Of a DNA stretch of 64,000 bases, positions 12,008 to 21,200 are shown in pieces; within the stretch, counting starts at the first letter, position 1, and each line of letters opens with the position of its first letter. A program made the translations under genes and the position numbers. The notes beneath the pieces are model-generated. The model was not told the DNA's origin. It searched no databases and saw only the letters and a program-made list of their open reading frames with translations. The DNA lies in NCBI RefSeq assembly GCF_001908375.1, contig NZ_CP017244.1:930001-994000 (forward strand), in the 5' to 3' direction. This DNA comes from Rhizobium etli 8C-3 (GTDB taxonomy: Bacteria > Pseudomonadota > Alphaproteobacteria > Rhizobiales > Rhizobiaceae).

Positions 12008-12805
12008 TCATAAGCCTGCCACCTGTCGCAGATCCTTGATGGCCCCGGGGGCAGCGGCAAGGACCGGTGCGCCTTTCGTCAGCCCTTCGCCCTCCGTGGG
12101 GAAGGCTTGATACCAGCCGCCGGCTTCCTTCACCAGACAATAGCCCGCAAGGCAGTCCCAGGCGTGCATGTAAGGTTCGTAATAGCCGACCAGACGGCCT
12201 GCCGCGACATAGGCGAGCATCAGGGCGCCCGAGCCGTTCCGGATAAAGTTGCCACCCGCAGTGAGCAGGCTTTCAACCATTTTGCCCACGAAAGCTGGCG
12301 TCACATAGTTGTTCGCGCCGATGCCCGTTACGCTGTTGCGGATGGTGCGCGTGGGGTCGAGCCGAAGCGTCTTGCCGTTCAATGTTGCGCCGAGCCCGAG
12401 TGCGGCCGCATAAAGCTCGTCGTGGCATGGTGCGCAGATCACACCGACGACAGGAACGCCCTCATGCAACAGAGCAATCGAAATGCACCAGTTCGGCATG
12501 CCGTTGACGAAGGGGCTGGTGCCGTCGATGGGATCGACGACCCATGTGTAGCCGGACGTGCCGGCTTCGAGCCCATATTCCTCTCCGAGCACGCCATCGT
12601 CGGGATAGGCTTCGTTGAAGCGGCCGCGGATCAGATTTTCGACCTCCCGGTCGGCGATCGAAACGACATCTTGCGGATCGCGCTTGGTTTCAATTACCAG
12701 CGTCTCGCGGTGCTTGAAGTAATCGAGCGCCATAGCGCCGGCTTCGCGGGCTACGGCTTCGGCAAGCGCGAGCCGGGCTTCGAGGCGTGCTACATGCGAT
12801 GTCAT
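12008..12805 (-). CDS. inositol monophosphatase family protein
   Basis: 265 aa Mg-dependent phosphatase of the IMPase/FBPase superfamily. Metal-site motifs are GEEYG, WVVDPIDGTSPFVNG and HAWDCLAGYCLVKEAGG. Members hydrolyse inositol phosphates, histidinol phosphate or sugar phosphates. It is the last gene of the operon encoding an AfuABC-like importer and starts 26 bases after the ATPase stop. Context suggests it dephosphorylates whatever phosphorylated compound is imported; this is inference. It could also act as histidinol phosphatase (HisN). Confidence 0.88.
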   Translation of the reverse strand: MTSHVARLEARLALAEAVAREAGAMALDYFKHRETLVIETKRDPQDVVSIADREVENLIRGRFNEAYPDDGVLGEEYGLEAGTSGYTWVVDPIDGTSPFVNGMPNWCISIALLHEGVPVVGVICAPCHDELYAAALGLGATLNGKTLRLDPTRTIRNSVTGIGANNYVTPAFVGKMVESLLTAGGNFIRNGSGALMLAYVAAGRLVGYYEPYMHAWDCLAGYCLVKEAGGWYQAFPTEGEGLTKGAPVLAAAPGAIKDLRQVAGL

Positions 12806-12831
12806 GGAATCTTCCCTTGATGAAACGCGGC

Positions 12832-13893
12832 TCAGCCGCCGATGATGGCAATCCCGCGATCCTTGAAGCTGATCTCAACCTCCGTCAAAGGCTGTAGTGC
12901 TCTTTCCACCGCAGGATCGACGACGAAAAGCATGCCGTTGCGCGTTTTCACTTCGTATTCCACACGGTCGCCAAGATAGGCTGCATGAGTGACCTGTCCG
13001 CTGAAAGCGCCGCCGTTTCGCGCCGACAGCGTAATGGCGTTCGGGCGCACCGCGAGCTGAGCCGGTCCGGGGCGGACATTGCGGCCGGGGACGCGATGCA
13101 AGAGACCCTCGACATTGATCGTCGCTTCTCCGCCTTCGGTACCGATGACATCACAGGCCACGACGTTTGCCTCGCCCATGAAATCTGCAATGAACGCCGA
13201 TACCGGCTGATCGTAGAGATCGCGCGGCGCTCCCTTCTGTGCGACTTCCCCGTCCTTCATGACGATGATCTGATCAGAGACCGCAAGCGCCTCGTCCTGA
13301 TCATGGGTAACGTAGACGGCGGTGAAGCCAAGCCGCTGCTGCAAGTCGCGGATCTCCGTTCTCACTCGGCGGCGAAGCCGGGCATCGAGATTCGACAGCG
13401 GCTCGTCGAGGAGCAGCACCTGTGGTTCGAGCACCAGCGCGCGGGCAACGGCAACCCGCTGCTGTTGGCCTCCGGACAGTTCGGCAGGAAGGCGCTGGCC
13501 CATCCCGGCGAGACCGACGAGCGTCAGGCCGTCTTCGGCGCGCTCGCGGGCCTCCTTGCGCCTCAACCCGGAGGATTCGAGGCCATAAGCGACGTTGTCG
13601 AGTGCCGTCATGTGCGGAAAGAGCGCATAGGACTGAAAAACCATCGAGACGTCGCGCTCATTGGCCGGAAGCATCGTCACATCCTTGCCGCCGATAAGGA
13701 TGCGGCCCGCCGAAGGATGTTCAAGACCTGCCAGCATGCGCAATGTCGTCGTCTTTCCGCAGCCCGAAGGACCAAGCAGCGTCACCAGCGTACCGGGCTC
13801 GATCGTCAGCGACAGGTCGGATATAGCAGTGAAGGCGCCGAAGGTCTTGCGGACGTTCTCAAAGACGACGGAACCGGGTGTGTTGACGCTCAT
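12832..13893 (-). CDS. AfuC/FbpC-like ABC importer ATPase
   Basis: 353 aa ATPase. Walker A GPSGCGKTT is at residues 41-49, LSGGQ at 139-143, Walker B VLLLDE at 159-164, and YVTHDQDEALAVSD carries the switch His. A C-terminal TOBE-like domain follows. It belongs to the FbpC/AfuC/PotA group, whose members import ferric iron, 2-aminoethylphosphonate, spermidine or, for AfuABC, hexose phosphates. The ATG overlaps the permease stop by four bases. Confidence 0.9.
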   Translation of the reverse strand: MSVNTPGSVVFENVRKTFGAFTAISDLSLTIEPGTLVTLLGPSGCGKTTTLRMLAGLEHPSAGRILIGGKDVTMLPANERDVSMVFQSYALFPHMTALDNVAYGLESSGLRRKEARERAEDGLTLVGLAGMGQRLPAELSGGQQQRVAVARALVLEPQVLLLDEPLSNLDARLRRRVRTEIRDLQQRLGFTAVYVTHDQDEALAVSDQIIVMKDGEVAQKGAPRDLYDQPVSAFIADFMGEANVVACDVIGTEGGEATINVEGLLHRVPGRNVRPGPAQLAVRPNAITLSARNGGAFSGQVTHAAYLGDRVEYEVKTRNGMLFVVDPAVERALQPLTEVEISFKDRGIAIIGG

Positions 13894-16133
13894 GCGGTTT
13901 TCTCCTGGCCAATCGGGGCGGCAGCAGCAGCGGCGGTCGTGACGGCAAGACCAACGCGATTTTCGCGTCGGAGCCGCCGTTCGCCGACCATGAACTGGAA
14001 TCCCGCGATGACGGCGACCATGACGACGATCAGCGCGGAAGAATAGGCGATGGCAACGCCGTATTCCCCGTTTTCCACGAGGCCGACGATATAGGACGTC
14101 GCCATGTTGTATTGTGCGCTGACGAGGAAAACCACGGCACTGATCGAGGTGATCGCGCGCACGAAGGAATAGACGAGAGCGGCGGTGATGGCTGGTCGCA
14201 GCAACGGCAGGATGATCTTACGGATCGTGCGAAAACTGTCGGCGCCCAGCGTCAGCGAGGCTTCATCGAGGCTCTTGTCCAACTGGCTCATGGCGGCTAC
14301 GCCACCGCGTACGCCAACCGGCATATTGCGGAAAACGAAGCAGGCGACGAGGATCAGCGCCGTGCCGGTCATTTCGAGCGGGGGCAGGTTGAAGGCCATG
14401 ATGTAGCTGATACCGATGACGGTGCCGGGGATTGCAAAGCTCACCATCAGCGCGAATTCGAAGAGATTCCGCCCTGCGAATCTCTGCCGCACGATAAGAT
14501 AGGCGGTCAAAAGGCCGACGACAGCGGTGAGCGGGGCGGAGATCAGGGCGATTTCCATTGTTGTCCAGAACGAACTCCAGGCAACCCCCGTCCATGCCAG
14601 TCCACCGTCGTCCCGCAACCCTATTGAGAAGGCGCGGATGTAGTGTTCCAATGTCAGCGTGTTGTCGAGGCCCCAGGTGCGCACGAAACCGCCGAAAAGG
14701 ATCATCGCATAGACGACGATCGTAAAGATCATCCAGGGGATGACGATTGCATGGATGGCGATTGAAAGGCCATACGGCAGCGCGATGTGTCGGCCAGAAT
14801 CGCCCTTGCCGGTTACCGTCGCAAAATTCTTGCCCGACAGCCAGAAACGCTGGGCCAGGAACGCCGAAAGCGTGAAGCCGAGCAGGACCATGGCAAGGAC
14901 CGCGGCGCGCGACGGGTCGTTTTGCGAGCCGACGACGGCAAAGAAGATTTCAGTCGACAGCACGCCATGGCTGCCGCCGAGCACGAGTGGATTGCCGAAA
15001 TCTGCCATGCTCTCGATGAAACCGATCAAGAACGCATTCGCCAGCCCCGGCTTCATCAGTGGCAGCGAGATACGCCAGAAGGTCCGCCAACGATCCGCCC
15101 GCAGCGTCTGTGATGCCTCCTCCATCGACGGGCTGACGCCTTCGACGACGCCGATGAGAACAAGAAAGGAGATCGGCGTGAAGGAGAGCACCTGGGCGAT
15201 CCAGATGCCCGTCAGGCCATAGAGCCAGCGGCCGGGCTCAAGGCCGAGCAAGGAGGAGACGAACTGCGTTGCAACGCCCGAGCGACCGAAAAGCAAGGTG
15301 AGCGCAAGGCCGACCACGAAAGGCGGCGTGATGATCGGCAGGATCGTCAGCAGCCGAAGGCCCTTCTTCAACGGAAAGCGTGTGCGGGTTGCGACGAGGG
15401 CAAAGCAGAGCCCCAGTGTCGTTGAGCCTGCCGCCGTCATGATTGCGAGCCACAAGGTGCGCCAGGCGACACCGCAGTGCCCGCCGCCGGCGATGCAGCC
15501 CAGGCTCCAGACGGACGGATCCTGAATATTGCTGACGAAGCCGTCCGGATTGAAGGAGCCGTCGAGATCCTGGAATGCGCCAACAAACATGCTGCCGATC
15601 GGATAGAAGACGAAAACTGCAACGAGGAGCACGAGCGTGGCGATGGCACCGGTGACGAAGGCATCACCCTTAAGAAAACCGCGCTCGGCGAGGCCAAAGG
15701 CAAAGAGCAGCACGAAAACGAGGCCGATAACAACCGCACCGGCTCCCATGGAGGGCTGGCCGACTGGCAATGCGCCAAGAAGGCTTTCGCTGATCGTCCA
15801 GGTCCATCCGGAAAAGCCGATCGCAAGTCCCTGAAGCGCCAGAACCAAAAGGCCGAGGCCACCAGCCCAGGAAAGCAGTGTTCCACGTTGCGCATGATCG
15901 GGAAGCAATCGCGCGACCCCGCCAAGCAAGATAGGGAAGACGGCGATTGCGAGCCACCATCGGCCGTGCTGGACGATCTGGAGTATGGCGGGAGCTGCGG
16001 AGGCTTCACCTGGAAAGGCAGAGAGCCAGCCAAGACCGAAGAAGCCGCCTTCGATCCGATACCACGGGAGCATCGTCAGGGCGGCGACAGCAAAGACGAG
16101 GGCGAGACCAAGCCTGCGATTGTGGTTCTTCAT
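13890..16133 (-). CDS. AfuB/FbpB-like ABC importer permease (double-length)
   Basis: 747 aa permease in which two transmembrane domains are fused, typical of AfuB/FbpB. Two EAA loops are visible: SPSMEEASQTLRADRWRTFWRISLPL in the first half and DKSLDEASLTLGADSFRTIRK in the second. About twelve or more hydrophobic stretches occur. ATG 16133 (MKNHNRRLGLALVFAVAALT) is preferred because upstream in-frame sequence is polar, non-conserved and overlaps the binding-protein gene. It forms the channel for the co-encoded binding protein. Confidence 0.9.
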   Translation of the reverse strand: MKNHNRRLGLALVFAVAALTMLPWYRIEGGFFGLGWLSAFPGEASAAPAILQIVQHGRWWLAIAVFPILLGGVARLLPDHAQRGTLLSWAGGLGLLVLALQGLAIGFSGWTWTISESLLGALPVGQPSMGAGAVVIGLVFVLLFAFGLAERGFLKGDAFVTGAIATLVLLVAVFVFYPIGSMFVGAFQDLDGSFNPDGFVSNIQDPSVWSLGCIAGGGHCGVAWRTLWLAIMTAAGSTTLGLCFALVATRTRFPLKKGLRLLTILPIITPPFVVGLALTLLFGRSGVATQFVSSLLGLEPGRWLYGLTGIWIAQVLSFTPISFLVLIGVVEGVSPSMEEASQTLRADRWRTFWRISLPLMKPGLANAFLIGFIESMADFGNPLVLGGSHGVLSTEIFFAVVGSQNDPSRAAVLAMVLLGFTLSAFLAQRFWLSGKNFATVTGKGDSGRHIALPYGLSIAIHAIVIPWMIFTIVVYAMILFGGFVRTWGLDNTLTLEHYIRAFSIGLRDDGGLAWTGVAWSSFWTTMEIALISAPLTAVVGLLTAYLIVRQRFAGRNLFEFALMVSFAIPGTVIGISYIMAFNLPPLEMTGTALILVACFVFRNMPVGVRGGVAAMSQLDKSLDEASLTLGADSFRTIRKIILPLLRPAITAALVYSFVRAITSISAVVFLVSAQYNMATSYIVGLVENGEYGVAIAYSSALIVVMVAVIAGFQFMVGERRLRRENRVGLAVTTAAAAAAPIGQEKTA

Positions 16134-16212
16134 GAAGTCCGCTCCAGGCTCGGCCGTATCGATCCGACAGCCGACGCTTTCGCCGCCGGCCGTCACCTCC
16201 CGATCATCGGCT

Positions 16213-17241
16213 TCAGTTTGCCTTCGCGCCGATTTCCTTGTCCCAACGCGAAAGCAGCGCCTTGCGCTTGTCGGGGTCGCCATAGGCCTTGAAGTCGTAG
16301 TCGATCAGCTTGATGTCCTCGAACTTCGGCGATTCCTTCGGAACCGTCGCCGACTTGTTGGACGGCAGCTGGAAGGATTTCGCATCCTTCATCTGGGATT
16401 GAACATCGGCAGACAGTGCCCAATCGTACCACTTTTTGGCGTTATCGAGGTTCTTGGCGCCCTTGATGATCGACATGGAGCCGATTTCGTAGCCGGTCCC
16501 CTCGCAAGGTGCGACCGATTTGACCGGGAAGCCTTCGACTGTCTGGGCGACCGCATCGTGCATGAACACGACGCCGATCGTCGCTTCGCCGCGAGCGGCT
16601 GCCTTGACCGGCGCCGAGCCGGACTTTGTATATTGCGAGATGTTGGCGTTGAGCTTGCCGAGATATTCGAACGCCTTGTCTTCGCCCATAATCTGAACGA
16701 GCGTCGCAAGGGCGGTATAGGCAGTGCCCGACGAATTCGGATTTGCGATTTGGATCTCACCCTTGTAGGACGGATCCAGGAGATCTGCCCAGCACTTTGG
16801 TTCTTTCAGTCCCTTCTTCTGCAGCATGTCAGTGTTATAGCCCCAGCCGAGCGCGCCAGCATAAACGCCTACCGTCCGGAAATTGGCGCTTTCGGCCTGC
16901 TTCTTTGCCCAGTCCTGGAGCTGGTCGAGCAGTGGCGACTTGTATTCTTGCGTCAGCCCTTCGCTTGCGGCCTGGAGATGCGGATCGCCCGTGCCCGCCC
17001 ACCAGATGTCGGTCTTCGGGTTACGCGCCTCGGCGCGGATTTTCGCATAGGTTTCGCCCGACGACAGCCGAACCATGTTCACTTTGACGTCCGTTCCCTT
17101 TTCAAAACGATCCTTCATCATTTCGCAAATGACGACGTCTGCGGAGCAGATGAGGTTGAGGTCGCCAGCAGCGTGGGCCGAATAGGCGCCAAAAGTCACA
17201 CTCGCGGCAAGCGCTGCCGCGGCAATTTTTACCGAACCCAT
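16213..17241 (-). CDS. AfuA-like periplasmic binding protein
   Basis: 342 aa class II-fold extracellular solute-binding protein with a signal peptide (cleavage near AHA-AGDL). The start at 17241 is chosen over the adjacent ATG 17244 because AGGAGG then has a five-base spacing. The mature part starts LNLICSADVVICEMMKDRFEKGTDVKVNMVRLSSGETYAKI, with ARNPKTDIWWAGTGDPHLQAA and IANPNSSGTAYTAL. These resemble FbpA/AfuA proteins that bind iron or phosphorylated sugars. No Tyr-Tyr iron ligand pair is obvious, but this was not checked structurally. Confidence 0.88.
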   Translation of the reverse strand: MGSVKIAAAALAASVTFGAYSAHAAGDLNLICSADVVICEMMKDRFEKGTDVKVNMVRLSSGETYAKIRAEARNPKTDIWWAGTGDPHLQAASEGLTQEYKSPLLDQLQDWAKKQAESANFRTVGVYAGALGWGYNTDMLQKKGLKEPKCWADLLDPSYKGEIQIANPNSSGTAYTALATLVQIMGEDKAFEYLGKLNANISQYTKSGSAPVKAAARGEATIGVVFMHDAVAQTVEGFPVKSVAPCEGTGYEIGSMSIIKGAKNLDNAKKWYDWALSADVQSQMKDAKSFQLPSNKSATVPKESPKFEDIKLIDYDFKAYGDPDKRKALLSRWDKEIGAKAN

Positions 17242-17284
17242 CATTTCCTCCTGATTATCGCGACGCCTCCACGCCGTTCGCTTT

Positions 17285-17300
17285 TTGCAAGCGTGTGCAA
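17285..17300. promoter_or_regulatory. LacI-type operator, binding-protein side
   Basis: TTGCAAGCGTGTGCAA has perfect arms TTGCA/TGCAA around six bases with a central CG, the usual symmetry of LacI-family operators. It lies 44 bases before the binding-protein start. A second copy with the same arms and spacing lies at 17375-17390, in front of the LacI gene. Confidence 0.65.
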
Positions 17301-17374
17301 ATGGTGCATGAGACATCAAAGGCTGTCAATTGTATTCTTCACAGTACTGTCGTGATAATCCGCCGCAGGAGAGC

Positions 17375-17390
17375 TTGCACGCCATTGCAA
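17375..17390. promoter_or_regulatory. LacI-type operator, regulator side
   Basis: TTGCACGCCATTGCAA repeats the TTGCA-N6-TGCAA pattern of 17285-17300. It ends 25 bases before the predicted LacI start. The two sites are 90 bases apart centre to centre, a distance compatible with looping between divergent promoters and with autoregulation. Confidence 0.62.
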
Positions 17391-17414
17391 AGCATAGCAA
17401 AATCCGATGAGCGG

Positions 17415-18434
17415 ATGGGAGGAGCTGTGTCGTCCAAGATTTTTGTCAGCGCCGACGAAGTAGCCAAAAGAGCAGGGGTGTCGCGCTCTGCTGTTTCGCG
17501 TGCTTTCACGCCCGGCGCGAGCGTGTCGGCTGAGACAAGGCGAAAGGTAATGGAAGCCGCCGACGAGCTCGGCTATCACGTCAACCATCTGGCGCGCGGA
17601 CTGATGCGCAATGAAAGCGGTATCGTCTGTCTCATCGTTTCAGAGGTCGCCACACCTTATCGCTCGGCCCTGCTGCGGGAATTGACGCAGCAGCTGCAGA
17701 GCGTCGGCAAAGTTGCGATGCTGGTGAACACGGACCGCTCGGACGGCAGTGTGGATCGGGCTTTGAGCCAAGCCATTCGCTACCGTGCCGATGCTTCAAT
17801 CATTCTGTCCGGCTTGCCGGATAAGTCGATCACGCAGCTTTGCCTGAGAAACGGACAAAGGCTCGTCCTGATCAATCGCGACGATGATCAGCCTGGTCCG
17901 CTTCGCATCAACCTCGATGATCGCGAAGCCGCGGGACGAGTGGTAACAGCCTTTCTTCGCGCTGGCTGCCGCAAGCTGGCGTTTGCAAACTCCGAAGCAG
18001 GCACGCCCAGCCTCATGGCGCGGGAATACGGTTTCGCTGCCGCTGCCAAAGCCCTTGGCCTGGACATCATGGTTGAGCGTTACGGCTGGACCGGATACGA
18101 GGCTGGCAAAGTCCTGGCACAGCGAATGTTGACCAGAAAGGACCGCCCCGACGCCGTATTCTGCGCCACCGATCTTCTTGCCTGTGGTTTCATGGACGCC
18201 GCTCGCCACCAGTTTTCCATGGCTATTCCAGATCAGCTTTGCGTTGTCGGGTTTGATGATATCGACCAGGCGTCTTGGTCTTCCTACCAGTTGACGACAT
18301 TCGCGCAGCCCGTCCAGGCCATTGCCGGGCAAGCTGTCGCCTGGCTTGGAAAAAATGACGAAAGCCGGGCTGAGAGCCAATCCCTGATGCTGCATGCCGA
18401 ATTGGTTTGGCGCGGCTCGGTCAGAGGAGGCTAA
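17415..18434 (+). CDS. LacI-family transcriptional regulator
   Basis: About 339 aa. The N-terminal helix-turn-helix is SADEVAKRAGVSRSAVSRAFTPGASVSAETRRKVMEAADELGYHVN, followed by a periplasmic-binding-protein-like effector domain ending in PDQLCVVGFDDIDQASWSSYQLTTFAQP. The start is ATG 17415 or GTG 17427; the purine-rich GGGAGGAG lies between them, so the choice is uncertain. Divergent from the AfuABC-like operon and flanked by two LacI-type operators, it probably represses that operon and itself in the absence of substrate. Confidence 0.9.
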   Translation: MGGAVSSKIFVSADEVAKRAGVSRSAVSRAFTPGASVSAETRRKVMEAADELGYHVNHLARGLMRNESGIVCLIVSEVATPYRSALLRELTQQLQSVGKVAMLVNTDRSDGSVDRALSQAIRYRADASIILSGLPDKSITQLCLRNGQRLVLINRDDDQPGPLRINLDDREAAGRVVTAFLRAGCRKLAFANSEAGTPSLMAREYGFAAAAKALGLDIMVERYGWTGYEAGKVLAQRMLTRKDRPDAVFCATDLLACGFMDAARHQFSMAIPDQLCVVGFDDIDQASWSSYQLTTFAQPVQAIAGQAVAWLGKNDESRAESQSLMLHAELVWRGSVRGG

Positions 18435-18501
18435 AAGAAATTCGCATGAGGAACAGAATGCCTACCACGGCGATTTAACTGAGCAGTGCCACCGCACAGG
18501 C

Positions 18502-19026
18502 ATGAGGACCAGCGTCATTACCCCGCAACAGAAAATGGCCGGCAAGAAGAGCCGCACGTTTCTCGGAAAGCTGGCAGAGCATTACGATGCGCTATCCCAG
18601 CCCTGTTATGAGCAATGCGCGGCGCTTTGCTACCGGCCAGCCTCCGACGGCGTTCAGGTTCTGGTCGTGACATCGCGCGAAAGTGGCCGATGGATCATAC
18701 CGAAGGGCTGGCCGATCGAAGGGAAGAAGGACTACCAAGTCGCCGCGCAGGAAGCGCTCGAAGAGGCTGGCATTCGCGGCAAGGTGAAGAAGAAACCATT
18801 CGGCTATTTCACCTATCTGAAGAAGCTCGATACCGGCAGGCAGGTGCCCTGCATCGTTCAGGTTCACTTGTTGAAGGTCGACGGGACGGAGACGGATTTT
18901 CGTGAGAACGGTCAACGAAGGCGGGAGTGGGTCTCCTGCTACGAGGCCGCACGGCGGGTGCAGGAGCCGGAGCTGAAGGGACTTTTGCTGATGCTGGCGC
19001 ACAAGGAAGACAGTCGGCGGAAATGA
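18502..19026 (+). CDS. NUDIX hydrolase
   Basis: About 174 aa. The NUDIX box is GWPIEGKKDYQVAAQEALEEAG: the EExG core is intact, but Lys replaces the first consensus Glu and Gln replaces the Arg of REUxEE. The surrounding RWIIPKGWPIEGKK pattern resembles a rhizobial subgroup related to diphosphoinositol/diadenosine polyphosphate hydrolases, whose members share this KGWP form. The start is uncertain (ATG 18502 or 18535; neither has a good ribosome binding site). It lies 67 bases after the LacI gene on the same strand, but a functional link is not evident. Confidence 0.82.
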   Translation: MRTSVITPQQKMAGKKSRTFLGKLAEHYDALSQPCYEQCAALCYRPASDGVQVLVVTSRESGRWIIPKGWPIEGKKDYQVAAQEALEEAGIRGKVKKKPFGYFTYLKKLDTGRQVPCIVQVHLLKVDGTETDFRENGQRRREWVSCYEAARRVQEPELKGLLLMLAHKEDSRRK

Positions 19027-19174
19027 TTGACGCAGTGGCTGCAGCTCTAGCCCGCACGGCTTTTTGTCAAGACTGCCGTACACCCGACTATCTCAGACCC
19101 CCAGCGCCGGCGAAGCCCGAAGTACTTCGGCTTTGCAAGGTCATCGACATGTCGACGGGAGCATTTTCGTGCCG

Positions 19175-20032
19175 TCAGACGCGAATGGCGGACGGGCTTG
19201 TCCCGAACTTCGCCTTGAAGCTCGCGGCGAAATGCGCCGGTGTCGAAAATCCGCAGGCGGCGGCGATTTCGGTGATACTCACCTTGCCGGCTCGGACGAT
19301 TTCGTAGGCCACCGCAAGCCGCCGCTCATGCACGAACCGGTGTGGTGACTGGCCCGTGGTCCGTTTGAACATGCGGGCGAAATGATAGGAGCTGAGGCCC
19401 GCCTCCGCGGCGAGCCGGTCGAGGCTGAGGTCGCCGGCGAGATCGGCATCGATCAACTGTGTAACGCGTTTCAAAACGTGGGGTGAAAGCCCGCCCTGGA
19501 GGACAAGGCCGCTGGAGCGGACCGGACCGTTCTTGCGCAGCACTTCGAGCAAGATGAGATCGGCCGCCTGGGCAAGTAAAAGGCGATTGGCCCTTTCCGA
19601 CCAGTCGTTCGGCAGGATCGCCCTGTTGATGATCTCCGCAACGAAGCCGTCGGATAAGAAACTCAGGTCGGGAAGCGTCAAAGTCCGACTATCGCGATCG
19701 AAGACCTCGCCGGCCAGCCGCTGGAACCGGCTCTGAGAGATGTAGATATGACAGAAATAGACGTCGCGGAGTACGTGCCAGGCGCTGTCACCACCTGCCG
19801 GCAACAGACAGAGCGCTCCCGACGAGCCTATCTTGGTCTGACCGCTGTCCATGCGGCGCACGGTACCATCGAGATAAAGGCTAACGGTGTGGTGGCCGGG
19901 ATCGCGATAGCAAAGGCGGCTGTTGGCGAAGTTTCGCCATTGCGCAATCGACAGGCCGCCGCCGAGATCAACCTGCCTCAGCAGCTTGGCGCCCACATTT
20001 TCCAAAGCGGATGAAATCGATGCCGTTCGCAT
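19175..20032 (-). CDS. AraC-family transcriptional regulator
   Basis: 285 aa. A cupin-like N-terminal region is followed by two HTH motifs: LSLDRLAAEAGLSSYHFARMFKRTTGQSPHRFVHERRL and VSITEIAAACGFSTPAHFAASFKAKFGTSPSAIR. Its promoter region is shared with the divergent DMT transporter, 149 bases away, so regulation of that exporter is likely. The ligand is unknown. Confidence 0.9.
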   Translation of the reverse strand: MRTASISSALENVGAKLLRQVDLGGGLSIAQWRNFANSRLCYRDPGHHTVSLYLDGTVRRMDSGQTKIGSSGALCLLPAGGDSAWHVLRDVYFCHIYISQSRFQRLAGEVFDRDSRTLTLPDLSFLSDGFVAEIINRAILPNDWSERANRLLLAQAADLILLEVLRKNGPVRSSGLVLQGGLSPHVLKRVTQLIDADLAGDLSLDRLAAEAGLSSYHFARMFKRTTGQSPHRFVHERRLAVAYEIVRAGKVSITEIAAACGFSTPAHFAASFKAKFGTSPSAIRV

Positions 20033-20181
20033 GCTTTGTCATAAGCCCGCGGCGGCATCTCCTGCAACTGGGTGCTGCCGAAGACCGCAAGAATTCGATA
20101 GTCGCGCAAGTCTATGATAGCTGCGCTTGGTGCACCGCCATAGAAGACGCCGTTCAATGCCTTCAACAAGAAAGACAGCCA

Positions 20182-21084
20182 ATGGCGCCGCTTCTCTTCC
20201 TTCTTACCGTCCTTATCTGGGGCACCACGTGGTATGCGATCAAGCTGCAGGTCGGCATCGTGCCCGCGGAGGTATCGATCCTCTACCGTTTCGCGCTCGC
20301 AGCCATTCTGCTGCTTGGATTACTGGCGCTGCGCCGGCGCCTGCTGCCGCCGCCATTGAAGCATTGGCTGACGGTCGGCGCTCAGGGCCTTTGCCTGTTT
20401 TGCTGCAATTTTCTTTGCTTCTATTATGCCGCCGGTATGTTGCCGAGCGGCATCGTCTCGGTCGTTTTTGCAATGGCAACCCTGTTTAACGCGGCGAATG
20501 GCTGGCTCCTTCAAGGAAATCGCCCGAGCGCCCGTGTGATACTGGCAGGCGCGGTTGGACTCGCAGGCCTGGTGCTTCTTTTTGCAGATGAGCTGCGCGC
20601 GCTTGACACCACGCCTGATGGCGGACTTGGCCTTTTGCTGGCGCTTGCCGGCACCTATTGCTTTTCGCTCGGCAATTTCCTTTCGGCTCGACACCAAAGG
20701 ATCGGGCTCGATCTGTCGTCCACGACGGCCTATGCGATGGTCTGCGGTGTGGCGGCGCTGGGCGTCCTCGTGCTGGCGCGTGGACTGCCTCTTTCCTTCG
20801 ATCCATCGCTGGCCTACACGGGTGCACTGCTCTATCTTGCAATTCCGGGCAGTGTCATCGGGTTCCTCGCCTATCTGGCTCTCGTTGGCCAATGGGGCCC
20901 GGCACGTGCGTCCTATGCGACAGTGCTGTTTCCGCTTGTCGCCTTGACGGTCTCGACACTTTTTGAAGGCTACGCCTGGACGCCCGAGGCTGTGCTCGGT
21001 CTTGCTTTAGCGCTCGCAGGTAACCTGATCCTGTTCGGAAAGCCCATCTGGGCGCACCGGACCGCCCAAGCGAGACGGACCTGA
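20182..21084 (+). CDS. DMT-family (EamA) transporter
   Basis: 300 aa with ten hydrophobic stretches in two repeated EamA halves. It starts MAPLLFLLTVLIWGTTWYAIK, the classic DMT N-terminus; GVVAFAG-like and SVIGFLAYLALVGQWGPARASYATVLFPLVAL mark the second half. ATG 20182 is chosen because upstream in-frame sequence is polar and not conserved. It is probably an inner-membrane exporter of amino acids or other metabolites. It is divergent from the AraC gene. Confidence 0.88.
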   Translation: MAPLLFLLTVLIWGTTWYAIKLQVGIVPAEVSILYRFALAAILLLGLLALRRRLLPPPLKHWLTVGAQGLCLFCCNFLCFYYAAGMLPSGIVSVVFAMATLFNAANGWLLQGNRPSARVILAGAVGLAGLVLLFADELRALDTTPDGGLGLLLALAGTYCFSLGNFLSARHQRIGLDLSSTTAYAMVCGVAALGVLVLARGLPLSFDPSLAYTGALLYLAIPGSVIGFLAYLALVGQWGPARASYATVLFPLVALTVSTLFEGYAWTPEAVLGLALALAGNLILFGKPIWAHRTAQARRT

Positions 21085-21200
21085 GCCATGGGGATTTTTT
21101 TAAGAGGAACGTTTTCATTGTCGTCGCCCGGATCTGCTTTATCCATGTCCACCAGGCCAGACCAAGCGGCAGTCAGTCGCGCAGCTGAAAAAACGCCAAT

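Noticed and set aside
12985..14046. 353-codon plus-strand frame antisense to the AfuC-like ATPase
   Set aside because: Shadow of a conserved ATPase gene; no motif or ribosome binding site.
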